DNA of 64,000 nt from Phytophthora sp. 'mugwort' (lineage: Eukaryota > Oomycota > Peronosporomycetes > Peronosporales > Peronosporaceae). The position numbers and the translations under genes are program-made. Below the pieces are notes generated by a model that saw only the letters and a program-made list of their open reading frames with translations, was not told the DNA's origin and made no database searches. The stretch spans positions 1,302,001 through 1,366,000 of the forward strand of contig JAUCEF010000008.1 in NCBI GenBank assembly GCA_033558025.1. Direction: 5' to 3'. Positions 23,220-32,404 of this stretch are shown one piece after another. Numbering within the stretch: position 1 is the stretch's first letter; each line of letters begins with the position of its first letter.

Positions 23220-24710
23220 CGATGAATGGCGAGCTAGACCGTGCGAGAGTGGCTGCGTGGATATCCACGTTGAAAAAGGAGGACGCTCCCCCACCCAGAG
23301 ACGAAGACCAGATAGACATCGGAGAAATGGAGCCGATCGACCGAGACTTAGTCGTCACACTCCTACGGCAGTTTGCAGAAACAGTTGAGAAGAAGGACGG
23401 ATGTCCGCCGCTAGCAAAGGTAAACGTCGAGCAGAACATCAACACCGGAAACGCGGCGCCGATAATGCTAAGACGCCGTAGGCAGGCCGTAACCGAAAAC
23501 GCGCTGATTGATAAAGAAGTGGATGATATGCTGGCGAACAAGGTCATCGAAGAAGGAGAAGACGCCTGGGGATTCCCAGTTGTTTTGGTGAAGAAAAAAG
23601 ACGGCAGTGTGCGATTTTGCATTAATTACCGCGTGCTGAATGCAGTAACCGCAAAAGATGTGTATCCACTACCGCAGATCGATGAGACCCTGGAAGCACT
23701 GCACGGGTCAATGCGATTCTCAAGTCTGGATTTGCATTCGGGGTATTGGCAACTGGGAGTGGCACCACAGGATCGCCCGAAGACGGCGTTCACTACGCGG
23801 CAGGGTTTATTTCAATTCTGCCGTATGCCATTTGGGTTGTGCAACGCCCCAAGCACGTTCCAACGGCTGATGGATTGTGTGCTTAGAGGACTGACCTGGA
23901 TTTGTTCTGCTTAGTCTACCTAGATGATGTTATTATCTTCACGAAAGGAAGTGTAGCTCGACATGTCGTGGAATTGGCAGTTGTGTTAGAGCGACTGACA
24001 GACGCTGGTCTTAGCCTGAAGTCATCGAATGTACATTGCAACTACACGTATGGAGTATATCGGGCACGAATTGACAACGAAAGGAATCCAGCCGACCATC
24101 GACTAGTCAAAGCCATCCTGGACTTCCCAACACCAAGGGACGAGAATCAGGTACGCAGATTTACCGCCCTCGCAGGATATTACACGCGGTTCGTACCCGA
24201 ATTCGGCACCCGCATGGCGCCACTGACCAGTTTGCTGCGGATATCGAGTATCTGGGCGTGGGGATCACCGCAAGAGGAAGCCTTTGCGTGAGCTAAAGCG
24301 TGGCTAAGTACGAAGCGGGTGCTTGTGTACTCAGACTACAAGCTGCCGTTCAAGCTGACCACGGACGCTTCCAAAACGGGATTAGGTGCGGTGCTGTCGC
24401 AAGACCAAGGCTTTGGTGATCAACCGGTAGCCTACGCATCCAAGGTAAACAACCCGACAGTGGCAAAATACAGCATCTCAGAACTGGAGTGCTTAGCTTA
24501 TGTATGGGCGGTACGGCTGTTTAGACCGCATTTGTACGGGCGCAGATTTACAATAGTGACGGACCACGTTGCACTCTAATGGCTCATGGCAACCAAAGAA
24601 CCAACTGGACGCTTGCATCGCTGAGCGCTGACCTTGCAGGAGTACGATTTCAATATTGTGTACCGCCTAAGTAATGAGAATCACGTAGCAGACGCGTTAT
24701 CACGAGGGCC
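23220..24710 (+). pseudogene. Gypsy reverse transcriptase and RNase H, disrupted
   Basis: The RT is well preserved: DAWGFPVVLVKKKDGSVRFC, NYRVLNAVTAKDVYPLP, SSLDLHSGYWQLGV (first catalytic Asp), MPFGLCNAPSTFQRLMD, and the YLDD box at 23917-23928. A frame change separates the last two. RNase H follows with LTTDASKTGLGAVL, SISELECLAYVWAV and a final VADALSRG. Stops at about 24289, 24577 and 24624 interrupt the RNase H part, at sites where Trp or Gln is expected. Confidence 0.85.
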
Positions 24711-25254
24711 GGTGCCAGCTTCCGGGGAAAGCGATGAAGAGGGGAGTGACACAGCCGACGATCCGGCCATAGGGAAGCCGACGAACGAGTGTGACCTTGT
24801 GGCTCAAGTAGAAATGATGTGCCTCGCAAGCGAAGCCGAACCATCGTCAGGGCCGATTAGTACGCGCCGCGACGGCAGAAGTTGGCACTCAGAGATCGAA
24901 GCTGATCCCGTGCCCGATGGGGACAACGACGGAAATAGCGGCGATACTATACCGGAACATAAGGACGGCCGGCCAGAACCAGAGGTCGCAGCGGGGGAAG
25001 CCAGAATAACCCAGATAATCAATGGTGCCGCCCGCACCGCAGTAACCTATCGAGTCGAATCAGCAGAATTAGGAGTGGTACAATTCACCGACGCAGACAT
25101 CAAGCGTGAGCAGAGCAAATCGGTATTGGTGCAAGCATTGCTGCGGAAAGGAGCGTACCGAGGGCAGGAAGTCACTATCGACGAGGACGGCATTGCTCAG
25201 ATCGATGTTGGCAATAGTGAGAAGAGAACCATCTTGCCGACGGTATACTGGGCG

Positions 25255-26440
25255 CTGGCGTCCAAATAGATGCATGATAGTGTATGGGCCGGACACCTTC
25301 GCGGCCCACAGACATACGAGCGGCTGCAGAGGCTGTATTGGTCGCCACGGATGAGAGATTCAGTGCATCAGTGGGTCTCCGCGTATCAAGACTGCGGGTC
25401 AAGAGAAGCACGGCCAAAAGCAGCTGTGCCACCGTTGCGAAGCGTACGCATCGGAGATGTTGAAGACCGCTGCGCAATTGACGTAGCCGGACCACTACCC
25501 ATCACGGTTGGACACAACTGCTATGTGATCGCGGCGGTCGACTACACAATAAGATACGCAATGGCTATAGCAGTGAAGGAACACACAGCGAACTCTATTG
25601 CACGATTCCTGATGGAACGCGTAGTTTTAATCTTTAAGCCAATGCTGGAAATAATGATGGAAGGGGAGAGAGAATTCGGAAGCCAAGCGACGGCAGAGCT
25701 GTTATCGCTGATGCAGACCAAGCAGTCGATGCCGTACCGACCGAATCTGCTTGGACTAGTCGAACGCTTTCATCGCACATGGAAGGATATGATCAGTTTG
25801 TACGTCGACGAGCAGCAGGACGATTAGGACGACTTTTTGCCGTATGCGTTACACGCCGACAATTCGTCCAGGCACGCCACGCATGGGTATCAACCCAACG
25901 AGTTGATGATGGGAAGAAAGTTAAGGACCCCGTCGGAATTGCTGATGAAAAGCCGGTTAGCATATCCGTACGCGACATTGAATGAGTACCACGCAGCGCT
26001 GTTGAGAGATTTAGCGACAGCGCGCGAGTTAGCGACGGTGGCACTACAGAAGGAGCAAGCTCGCCAGGCGACCTATTACAACCAGCGGAATGTGCGAGGA
26101 AAGGCGAAGTTCAGGACTGGGCAATTAGTGTGGGTATACCGACCTTCTCGCGGGCCGGGCATCACGAAATTTGGGTCATCGCTGGAGAGGACCAGGGCAG
26201 ATTGTGGAAGCGAGCGGTTACGATAATTATTTGGTGAAGATGCTTGAATCGGGCCAAGACATCGTCACCTATTGCTCATTCTTACTTTCCTATTATTATC
26301 CGACCCACTGCTGGACCAGATGGCAGCGGATGTAGCATTCGATTTGAAGGAAGAGGCCGTGGCTGCCGCAGACATTGATCCGGAGGATGCAGCCGATCCC
26401 GCATCAGAAATAGAGGCATCAGTGAATGGTGAAAAAAAAT
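25255..26440 (+). pseudogene. Gypsy integrase, disrupted
   Basis: The zinc-binding part (VWAGHLRGPQTYERLQRLYW) is followed by the core CAIDVAGPLPI (first Asp) and LGLVERFHRTWKD (the Glu). Between them the usual D-G-A motif reads MMEGERE, with Glu at 25660-25662 in place of the second catalytic Asp. A TAG at about 25825 and a frame change near 26190 precede and split the C-terminal segment (TGQLVWVYRPSRGPG). The normal role is insertion of the element cDNA; this copy should be inactive. Confidence 0.75.
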
Positions 26441-27351
26441 AGGCCGACCGCAGCAGCAACAACCAGGGGCGGTGAAGCTGCAGCAGCTTAAACAGCAAAC
26501 ACCAATCTACCCTCAGCAGCACCAGGGACTAGTCAACAAGCAGAGGCCAAGGGCAAAGGAAAGCGACGACGCGTGGCGGACGAAGCAGACACAGCGCCAC
26601 TGAACGACGACGCGGCCGCAAGAGACCAGATATGCAGTCAGAACAACGAAAGAGAAGCCGAAATGCAGCCACCGGTAACGGTAATACGCTCACGGACTCC
26701 GTGGCCAGCAGAACAAGAGCGCAGATACGACGGGAGCCGTACACCGCCGTGGTCGATGTTGGGCAGTCACGCGACCTCAGCCCGGTGCGAGCGTTCGCGA
26801 GAGCAGTGCTCGCTAGACCTGCTAGAGTTGCAGTCGAGCAACGGGAAGCTCAACCCGCCGAAGGCCCACGATCCGTAGCAGTCACACAAACAGATCAGCC
26901 AGATTCACAGCGAGATGCCCGTACAGAAGAAGGTGAAGTTGTTCACGTTTTCGCCGGGCGTGGCCAAAGAGGAACCGACAGTTTGGTGTCAGCAAGACCC
27001 CGGCTCCAGAAGTTGCAGCCGACCGAGACCGTGGTGGAGTGCAGACGACGGAAGTATCGTACCCGCGCTGGGCGGTACGTACTGGAGTTTGAAGTACGAC
27101 GTATGGGTAATCGACTTAACGGGGGCGAGGCTTAACGACTGTAGATCAATCAAGCCGATTACGAAGAACTATGGAAGCAAGGCCGCATGCGGAAAGAGGC
27201 TAATAACGACGACGAATTGACGGTAGCGACGGAGACACGAGCGGACAGCAGGGAGAACCTACTACAACCGACGACGATACTAACTCAGCTGGCCGACGGA
27301 GCAGCATGTGTGTCCCAACCGGTATCGGTATCGTGCAATAGTTTCCCCGGC
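26441..27351 (+). other. 3' internal region of the Gypsy element
   Basis: Gln-, Arg- and Glu-rich overlapping frames (for example 26573-26878 and 26632-27135) without a recognised domain. They lie between the integrase and the 3' LTR and may be a decayed tail of the polyprotein. Confidence 0.4.
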
Positions 27352-27713
27352 AGGAAGAAGCCGAGGTAACAGCCGACGCGCTCGAGTATCAAAGCCCCGG
27401 CTGGTCAGCGGCCGACGCGCTCGGGTATCAAAGCCCCGGATGGTCGAGCGTCGAAACCGAGGCAGAAGTGGACGTACGGTGCAGGCACCAGGAGGTAGTT
27501 TAGCCCTCGGTATCAAAGCCCGCGCCGCCGTGCTCCACGCGGCCAGAGATCTCCGGCGTATCATACCATAGCCATACCGCGTAAGGACCGCAGTTACCGC
27601 CTGCCGTGCATATTCGTGTTAAGTAGCATAGGTCAGCGGTAGCTGTAACCACCGGACACCGTCCTTTGATCGAGGCAAGACCGGCACGTGGTTGAAGTTG
27701 TAGCAGCAGGAGG
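27352..27713 (+). repeat. 3' LTR
   Basis: Direct repeat of 18841-19257, with scattered substitutions and one tandem unit of about 54 bp fewer. The TATCAAAGCCC core occurs at about 27387, 27425 and 27509. Differences between the two LTRs indicate an old insertion. Confidence 0.8.
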
Positions 27714-27753
27714 AGTTATTGCTTACTGTGTTTAGCCACGACGCCATACAAAT

Positions 27754-27855
27754 ATGACTGACTTGGATTTTGTATTGAAAAGTGCCAATGGCTCATCTGC
27801 CGTTGGGAAGGTCGAAAGAGTTAAACTTCATTCGAAGATTTCGCATCAAAGATGA
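27754..27855 (+). other. Short upstream ORF overlapping the GxxExxY start
   Basis: ATG at 27754 opens 33 codons (starts MTDLDFVLKSANGSSAVGKV) and stops in the TGA that overlaps the downstream ATG as ATGA at 27852-27855. This may be a translational regulator of the downstream gene, or the true N-terminus separated by a one-base frameshift. It cannot be decided from sequence. Confidence 0.4.
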
Positions 27856-28607
27856 ACACCCTAAGCAAAAATCGCGGGCACGACGAGGCCAGTATTGCCA
27901 CTACAAGTGGCAATTTGCCACCACAAAATCGTGGCAACAACAAAGAAGAGCACGATAACGATGGCAAACCCTGTGACATTATCGCGCAGCTCACTGAAAA
28001 GCTGCACAAGATTTCGTTCGGGGAGAAAGAAGATGCGTCAACCAAGGACCTACCCAGAATCACAAGCTCCAGTCAGCTCAAAAAGGAGCTACCAGCCATT
28101 TGCAATGAAGTTTTTCGTGTCCTCGGTCAGTACAACCGCGAGGCCACGTACCAACGAGCACTGGCTTGGGAACTCCAAGACCGAGGAGTTACCGTCTTGA
28201 TCGAGAAGGAAATCGCCATCGAGTACAAGGGGAAGCGGGTCGGCAGCCGACGTCTGGATCTGTACTTAGAGCTGGAAAAGCCGGTGATCCTTGAGCTCAA
28301 GGCGGTCGCGACAGTCGGAAACAAGACGGAGGGGTACTTGAAGCAGCTTCGATTCTACATGACGCACTTCCACGTGGGTGAAGGATATCTCATCAATTTT
28401 CCCCATAGCACGGGCTTCCCCGATGGAAACAATGCGCAGTATGTGGAGCACGTGCTCCAGCAGGAAGATGGTGCTGGCGTCAGCGACGGAGTCACGATGT
28501 CGTCCGTGACTCGGTCATTGACGCCAGCTTCATCTTCCTGCGCAGTCCCTTACATCATCCACGTGCAGCATATGAAGTCTCAAAACGTCAACAACGAGCA
28601 AGACTAA
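27852..28607 (+). CDS. GxxExxY-type protein (PD-(D/E)XK-like fold)
   Basis: Single exon, 251 residues. The first 75 or so are polar and low-complexity. The domain begins at about residue 84 (NEVFRVLGQYNREATYQRAL), where E97 and Y100 fit the family's GxxExxY signature. It continues with RGVTVLIEKEIAIEYKGKRV, then RRLDLYLELEKPVILELKA, in which D136, E148 and K150 form the nuclease-like D...E-x-K motif. The GxxExxY family (PF13366) is common in bacteria, patchy in eukaryotes, and has no settled function; its fold is related to PD-(D/E)XK nucleases. The C-terminal ~60 residues are variable. The gene begins about 140 bp after the end of the Gypsy 3' LTR and shows no lesions. No mitochondrial or secretion signal is evident. 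A nuclease activity is plausible but unproven. Confidence 0.75.
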   Translation: MNTLSKNRGHDEASIATTSGNLPPQNRGNNKEEHDNDGKPCDIIAQLTEKLHKISFGEKEDASTKDLPRITSSSQLKKELPAICNEVFRVLGQYNREATYQRALAWELQDRGVTVLIEKEIAIEYKGKRVGSRRLDLYLELEKPVILELKAVATVGNKTEGYLKQLRFYMTHFHVGEGYLINFPHSTGFPDGNNAQYVEHVLQQEDGAGVSDGVTMSSVTRSLTPASSSCAVPYIIHVQHMKSQNVNNEQD

Positions 28608-28923
28608 GACTACGAAGACCAACACTAGCACATCACGTGTTCTGTGGCCTTCAAGCCCAGGATATTATTAATTGTCCTTCATTGCGTCATGAATGCACAT
28701 CACACATGCCCTGGCCTCTTCATTCATTGCCACGTGTTCGATAGCAGATTGCCACTTTATCCGTAGAAACATAATTTTCTCGTTACAGCAGGTTGACCAT
28801 GTGAGACTCACATGGCTGAACCACAACTCCACCAGGCAGGTGGAAAAAGAGAGCGACCAACTCCGTATCTTAACGCATGCCTCTCCCTCATAGATTTCCA
28901 CCTCAACTCGTGCCAACGGAACT

Positions 28924-28940
28924 TTTCATTAGAATTTCCA
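28924..28940 (+). promoter_or_regulatory. Oomycete initiator-like start site
   Basis: TTTTCATTAGAATTTCC resembles the oomycete Inr plus flanking promoter region (TCATTYY..CAWTTT) and lies about 50 bp upstream of the mucin-like start codon, a typical spacing. Confidence 0.4.
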
Positions 28941-28990
28941 CTTCCAAGCGTTCAAGTCTCCTACTCCCACTCTTCAACGACTCAATTGCC

Positions 28991-29479
28991 ATGAAGTATT
29001 TCCAAGTTCTCATCGTTGCTGCCATTGCCGTTGCCAGTGTCTCCGGCCAGGCGGCCACCACCCCGACCGCAACCACTGCTGCAGCTAGTACGACCGGAGC
29101 TACGACTACCGCCACGACTACGACCGTCACTCCTTCTACTGTAGATGCATCTAACGCTACTACGGTTGCTCCTGTCTCTGGCACTGCGACTGCGACTGCG
29201 GCCTCGGGAACCGGTGTGGGCGCAACTGTTAGTGATGGAAGCCTTACAGTCGATACCTCGGTAAGCTCCTCCAGCTCGACTGGATCTGTAATTGCTGGTG
29301 ACTCGGCCACCTCGACGACGGATGCGACTTCAGAGCCCTCGGTGTCTTCATCAACGGGTGATTCGAGCTCGACGGCGGCTTCTGAGTCTGCCAGCGCATC
29401 TGGCTCGAACGGTGCGTCTCAGCTCACCATAGGTGCAGCTGCTGCTACCGTCATGGTCGTCGGCACCTACTTCTTGTAA
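28991..29479 (+). CDS. Secreted Ser/Thr-rich mucin-like protein, probably GPI-anchored
   Basis: The single exon encodes 162 residues. Residues 1-20 are a classic signal peptide: Lys at position 2, a hydrophobic core and a small-residue cleavage site (VSG-QA). Residues 21-140 are almost entirely Thr, Ser, Ala, Gly and Val in TTATTT-, SSSST- and ATATA-like runs with a few acidic residues, an expected target for dense O-glycosylation. The last ~18 residues are hydrophobic and end in VVGTYFL with no charged tail, preceded by small residues, which fits a GPI-anchor signal. The longer open frame starting at 28877 is unlikely because it would bury the signal peptide. Expected location: cell surface or wall, possibly as adhesin or coat. 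No catalytic domain. Low-complexity composition prevents a closer family call. Confidence 0.75.
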   Translation: MKYFQVLIVAAIAVASVSGQAATTPTATTAAASTTGATTTATTTTVTPSTVDASNATTVAPVSGTATATAASGTGVGATVSDGSLTVDTSVSSSSSTGSVIAGDSATSTTDATSEPSVSSSTGDSSSTAASESASASGSNGASQLTIGAAAATVMVVGTYFL

Positions 29480-29842
29480 GGTATTAAGCAAGTTTAACAC
29501 TGTACCAGCGAAACCTGTAACGTTGCCAACGTCTGCTTTGTATGTTAGTGCGTAAGAAAACAAACACTTAGTCCATTTTATCAATGTTTTTACCTGTCAA
29601 CGTTAGCGTGTTTGTTTAAACCTGTTTAAAAGCACGCTTATGTCCTGTTAAGGAACACAGTATTGTGCACAACCTGTTAAGCACAGCAGATCAAGCCAAT
29701 CAATTCAATCACATGTATTACACATGCAAGGCACACTAGCACTTTACCAAGTTGTCACCTCTTAGATAACTGCGCTACAAGTCGCCCCCACGCATTTTGC
29801 TGCTTCTGTTGTTTTTTTGCCAAAGTCGGCTCTTACATCATC
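29480..29842. other. Convergent 3' region between the mucin-like gene and SKIP
   Basis: Mixed sequence with several CTGTTTAA/CTGTTAAG repeats (29620-29690). It serves as the 3' flank of both neighbours. No gene was seen. Confidence 0.5.
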
Positions 29843-32215
29843 TTAGCGACGGCGACGGTCGCGGCCAGGGGAGCGACGCTCATCGTCAGCTCCCTTCCGA
29901 GCATCAGTGAGGAACTGATCCAGCCCGAACGGATCATCGCCACTGTCATCACTGGGCGAACGGCGTCGACGTTTACGGTCGCCGTCCCTGCTGCGGGAGC
30001 GGGATGGAGATCGCCGAGATCGGGAGTAAGACGGCGAGCGACGACGGCTACTACGGCCACGTGAGGACGAGGGAGACTGGGAACGTGCACGCGGACGACC
30101 ATGCTCTCGAGAGTACGAAAGCGAGCGCGAAGGTGACCGCTTACGTCCACGAGGTGCCGAGCGATCGCGAGCACGGTATGGTGACGGAGAACGAGCACGT
30201 CCCCGTGAGCGTGGTGGTGATCCAGACGGTGAGCGGCCACGACCACGTGAACGCGGCAGAGAACCCGAGCGAGAGCGACCACGACGACGGGCACGGGACG
30301 GCGAACCTGACGGAGACCGGCCACGACCTCGAGAGCGAAGCGGAGATCCAGACGATGAACGGCCACGATCCCGAGATCGTGGAGGCGAACCCGACGGAGA
30401 CTGAGTCTTCTGCGGGGGGATGTCATGGGCCGATCGACGGATGTCGTCACGAGGTGTACGCGCTTTGGTAGCACCTTCGTCGTCCTCATCCTTGACGTTG
30501 TCATATGAGAACTGCACAGGTCCATCGCGACCACCACCTTGCGCTACAGCTTCTGTGCCACGGAACTGCTTGTCAGCTTTAAAGCGCTTCTGGTGACCAC
30601 CCTTGAGCTCTTCGTAATCCTTATCAGCGTCAAAAGCACTATCATCACCCTTGGGACGGTACACGCTGGCTTTGCCACGGTCCACCATCGGCTTTGAGTA
30701 CACATTGTACTCATCCTCCTGGCCAAAGCCTGAGCTAATTCCCTGAGACTGGTTAAACAGACGCGAGTCGAACAAGCCATCACCGCCGGTAGCTTTACCA
30801 CCACCTTGGAGCTGACCAAGCGCAATTTTCTCAGAGATATCACGATCTCCATCGCGCGCGAGCTTGCCCTTCTTGCCCAGTTTATCCATGCGCATTTCAC
30901 GTTCACGATCCTTCTTGCGCTCACGACGGATGCGGTCGCGTTCCTGTCGTCCTTCAACATCACTGTCATCATCCCCATCATTACTGCCACGACGTCGACT
31001 GCCAACGCTGGACGAACGGCGACGTCGGCTGTGACGGTCCTCGTTCTCATCTCCACTGTCCGCACGGATACCCGCACGCTCCATACGTGCCTTAGACGCC
31101 AACTCCCGCAGTTCATTCTCCTTTTGCTCCTTCTGCTTCATGGCCAGTTTCTTCTGCACGTGAGCACGCATGTTGACCTCCTCTCTCGCCTTTCGCTCTG
31201 CAATCGCAAGCGCCTCCGACAGGCTGGCAAAGTTGTCGTTCACAGTAACTTGCTGCAGTCCTCGCCCATCTGCTGCTAGACGTTTATCCAGTGCAATAGT
31301 GAACCCCTTCGAGTTCTTCCAGTTGGAAATACACGGCGGGATTTTCCACGACTGTTGGTCTGCCACCGTAAGTTTCCTCGGTGGCGAGTGCAGCACCGGC
31401 ACTGGCGGCGACGGGGGGCCACGCACGGCCTTGGTATGTTGAAACTTCGGCGGCTCCATGGGATCTTTCGCCACTTCCACCATGCGGATGATCCGTTGCT
31501 TCGGAGCGCCTGACGTGCCCTGGTCGTTGGGCGTGTAACGAATGTACTTGGCCGTCTCCTTGACGCTCTTCTGACGCCCCACATTAGTCGGCAGAGAGCT
31601 GGCCACTTTGCCCTGCACCAAAGCTTGCAGAGCATCTCGTGTGCGATTGGCCGTCTCGACTTCTTCGTCTTTACTGGGCGGCGCTAAAGCCGCCGCGCTC
31701 CCAACTTTCTCTACTATATCGCTGAATTTGGTGTATACCTTGGTCTTGTCCCGATGCTGTTGGGTTACGATGGCGTCGTAGCTCACTTTGCCATCTTCGC
31801 CACGTACTTGGAGGGCTAGGGTGCCGCTGTTAGTTTTAGCGCTGGACCCATTTCCGCCCTTTTTGCCCATTCCCAAGGGGAATTGGGCAATGTGGAGCTC
31901 CGGGTACGCACCGCCGCCGCCGAAGTCCTCATTGCGGCGCGGCACGAACTGCTGCTCGACGCGGAGCGGGTATCGCGGGATGTGGGTCGCGGCTGCACGC
32001 TGGGAAGACGCAGGGGCTGATGCGGATGAAGGCGTGGCGTCCGAGAAGGTTGTGTACGAGCGCACGGGCGCCGGGAACAAAGCGCTCATGGCGGCTGATG
32101 GGCCTTTGGGACTGGTAGCTAGCTTTCGGTGTACAATTGGTGTGGCTTGCTGACGGTGTACAGTTGATGTGGTAGAAGGAGGCGAAATGTCGTAGCCATT
32201 TTTATCAAAGATCAT
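29843..32215 (-). CDS. SNW1: SNW/SKI-interacting protein (splicing factor, Prp45 homologue) with RS-like region
   Basis: Single exon, 790 residues from the ATG at 32213-32215 (MIFDKNGYDISPP). The open frame extends upstream only to a GTG at 32266, so this ATG is preferred. SKIP/SNW1/Prp45 is an activated-spliceosome component and transcription co-regulator in the nucleus. The diagnostic SNW block (SNWKNSKGFTIALDKRLA) lies at about residue 293, preceded by the conserved region (YIRYTPNDQ, RMVEVAKDPMEPPKFQHTKA) and followed by charged helical segments. A block of DPFGLDQFL near residue 760 is the usual C-terminal family motif. Between about residues 592 and 756 there is a long Arg/Ser region with repeats such as RGRSPSGSPPRSRGRGR, unlike the human protein (536 residues) and yeast Prp45. 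It shares a 189-bp divergent promoter with the SFT2 gene. Open frames on the opposite strand of this region are shadows. Confidence 0.9.
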   Translation of the reverse strand: MIFDKNGYDISPPSTTSTVHRQQATPIVHRKLATSPKGPSAAMSALFPAPVRSYTTFSDATPSSASAPASSQRAAATHIPRYPLRVEQQFVPRRNEDFGGGGAYPELHIAQFPLGMGKKGGNGSSAKTNSGTLALQVRGEDGKVSYDAIVTQQHRDKTKVYTKFSDIVEKVGSAAALAPPSKDEEVETANRTRDALQALVQGKVASSLPTNVGRQKSVKETAKYIRYTPNDQGTSGAPKQRIIRMVEVAKDPMEPPKFQHTKAVRGPPSPPVPVLHSPPRKLTVADQQSWKIPPCISNWKNSKGFTIALDKRLAADGRGLQQVTVNDNFASLSEALAIAERKAREEVNMRAHVQKKLAMKQKEQKENELRELASKARMERAGIRADSGDENEDRHSRRRRSSSVGSRRRGSNDGDDDSDVEGRQERDRIRRERKKDREREMRMDKLGKKGKLARDGDRDISEKIALGQLQGGGKATGGDGLFDSRLFNQSQGISSGFGQEDEYNVYSKPMVDRGKASVYRPKGDDSAFDADKDYEELKGGHQKRFKADKQFRGTEAVAQGGGRDGPVQFSYDNVKDEDDEGATKARTPRDDIRRSAHDIPPQKTQSPSGSPPRSRDRGRSSSGSPLRSRGRGRSPSGSPSRARRRGRSRSGSLPRSRGRGRSPSGSPPRSRGRARSPSPYRARDRSAPRGRKRSPSRSLSYSREHGRPRARSQSPSSSRGRSSRRRSPSYSRSRRSPSRSRSRDGDRKRRRRSPSDDSGDDPFGLDQFLTDARKGADDERRSPGRDRRRR

Positions 32216-32383
32216 ATTAGACAATCCTCTTGGCTGTAATAGTTCAGAGAACCGACGTATTATCACTCGGTGGAGTTATCACAACCTGGGGTGTGCCAGA
32301 ATTATGGTACGTTCGGGACATTCCTCTTGATACTTTCAAGTTGCAGCGTACCCTTGTTTTGTAACCCATCCTGTCCGTTATCC

Positions 32384-32400
32384 GTTCATTCCTGCACATT
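32384..32400 (+). promoter_or_regulatory. Oomycete initiator-like start site of SFT2
   Basis: GTTCATTCCTGCACATT matches the oomycete initiator consensus (GCTCATTYYNCAWTTT) with one extra base, and lies a few bases before the ATG at 32405. This gives a very short 5' leader. Confidence 0.5.
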
Positions 32401-32404
32401 CGCG

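Larger units (their letters stand above)
18841..27713 (+). mobile_element. Ty3/Gypsy LTR retrotransposon, decayed
   Basis: Two long direct repeats (18841-19257 and 27352-27713) flank about 8.1 kb. The interior encodes, in order on the plus strand, gag with a CCHC knuckle, an aspartic-protease region, reverse transcriptase, RNase H, integrase core and an integrase C-terminal region: the protease-RT-RH-IN order of Ty3/Gypsy. Stops or frame changes occur near 20261, 22743, 23912, 24289, 24577, 24624, 25267, 25825 and 26224. Several are TGA, TAG or TAA where Trp or Gln is expected, which fits C-to-T decay. The exact LTR termini (TG...CA) and target duplication could not be settled. Confidence 0.85.

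Noticed and set aside
30004..30471. 155-codon plus-strand ORF opposite SKIP
   Set aside because: It is antisense to the RS-repeat coding region, and its composition is explained by the repeats.
32213..32266. Extending SKIP upstream to the GTG at 32266
   Set aside because: There is no ATG, and the 17 extra codons lie in the short divergent promoter; the ATG at 32215 is preferred.
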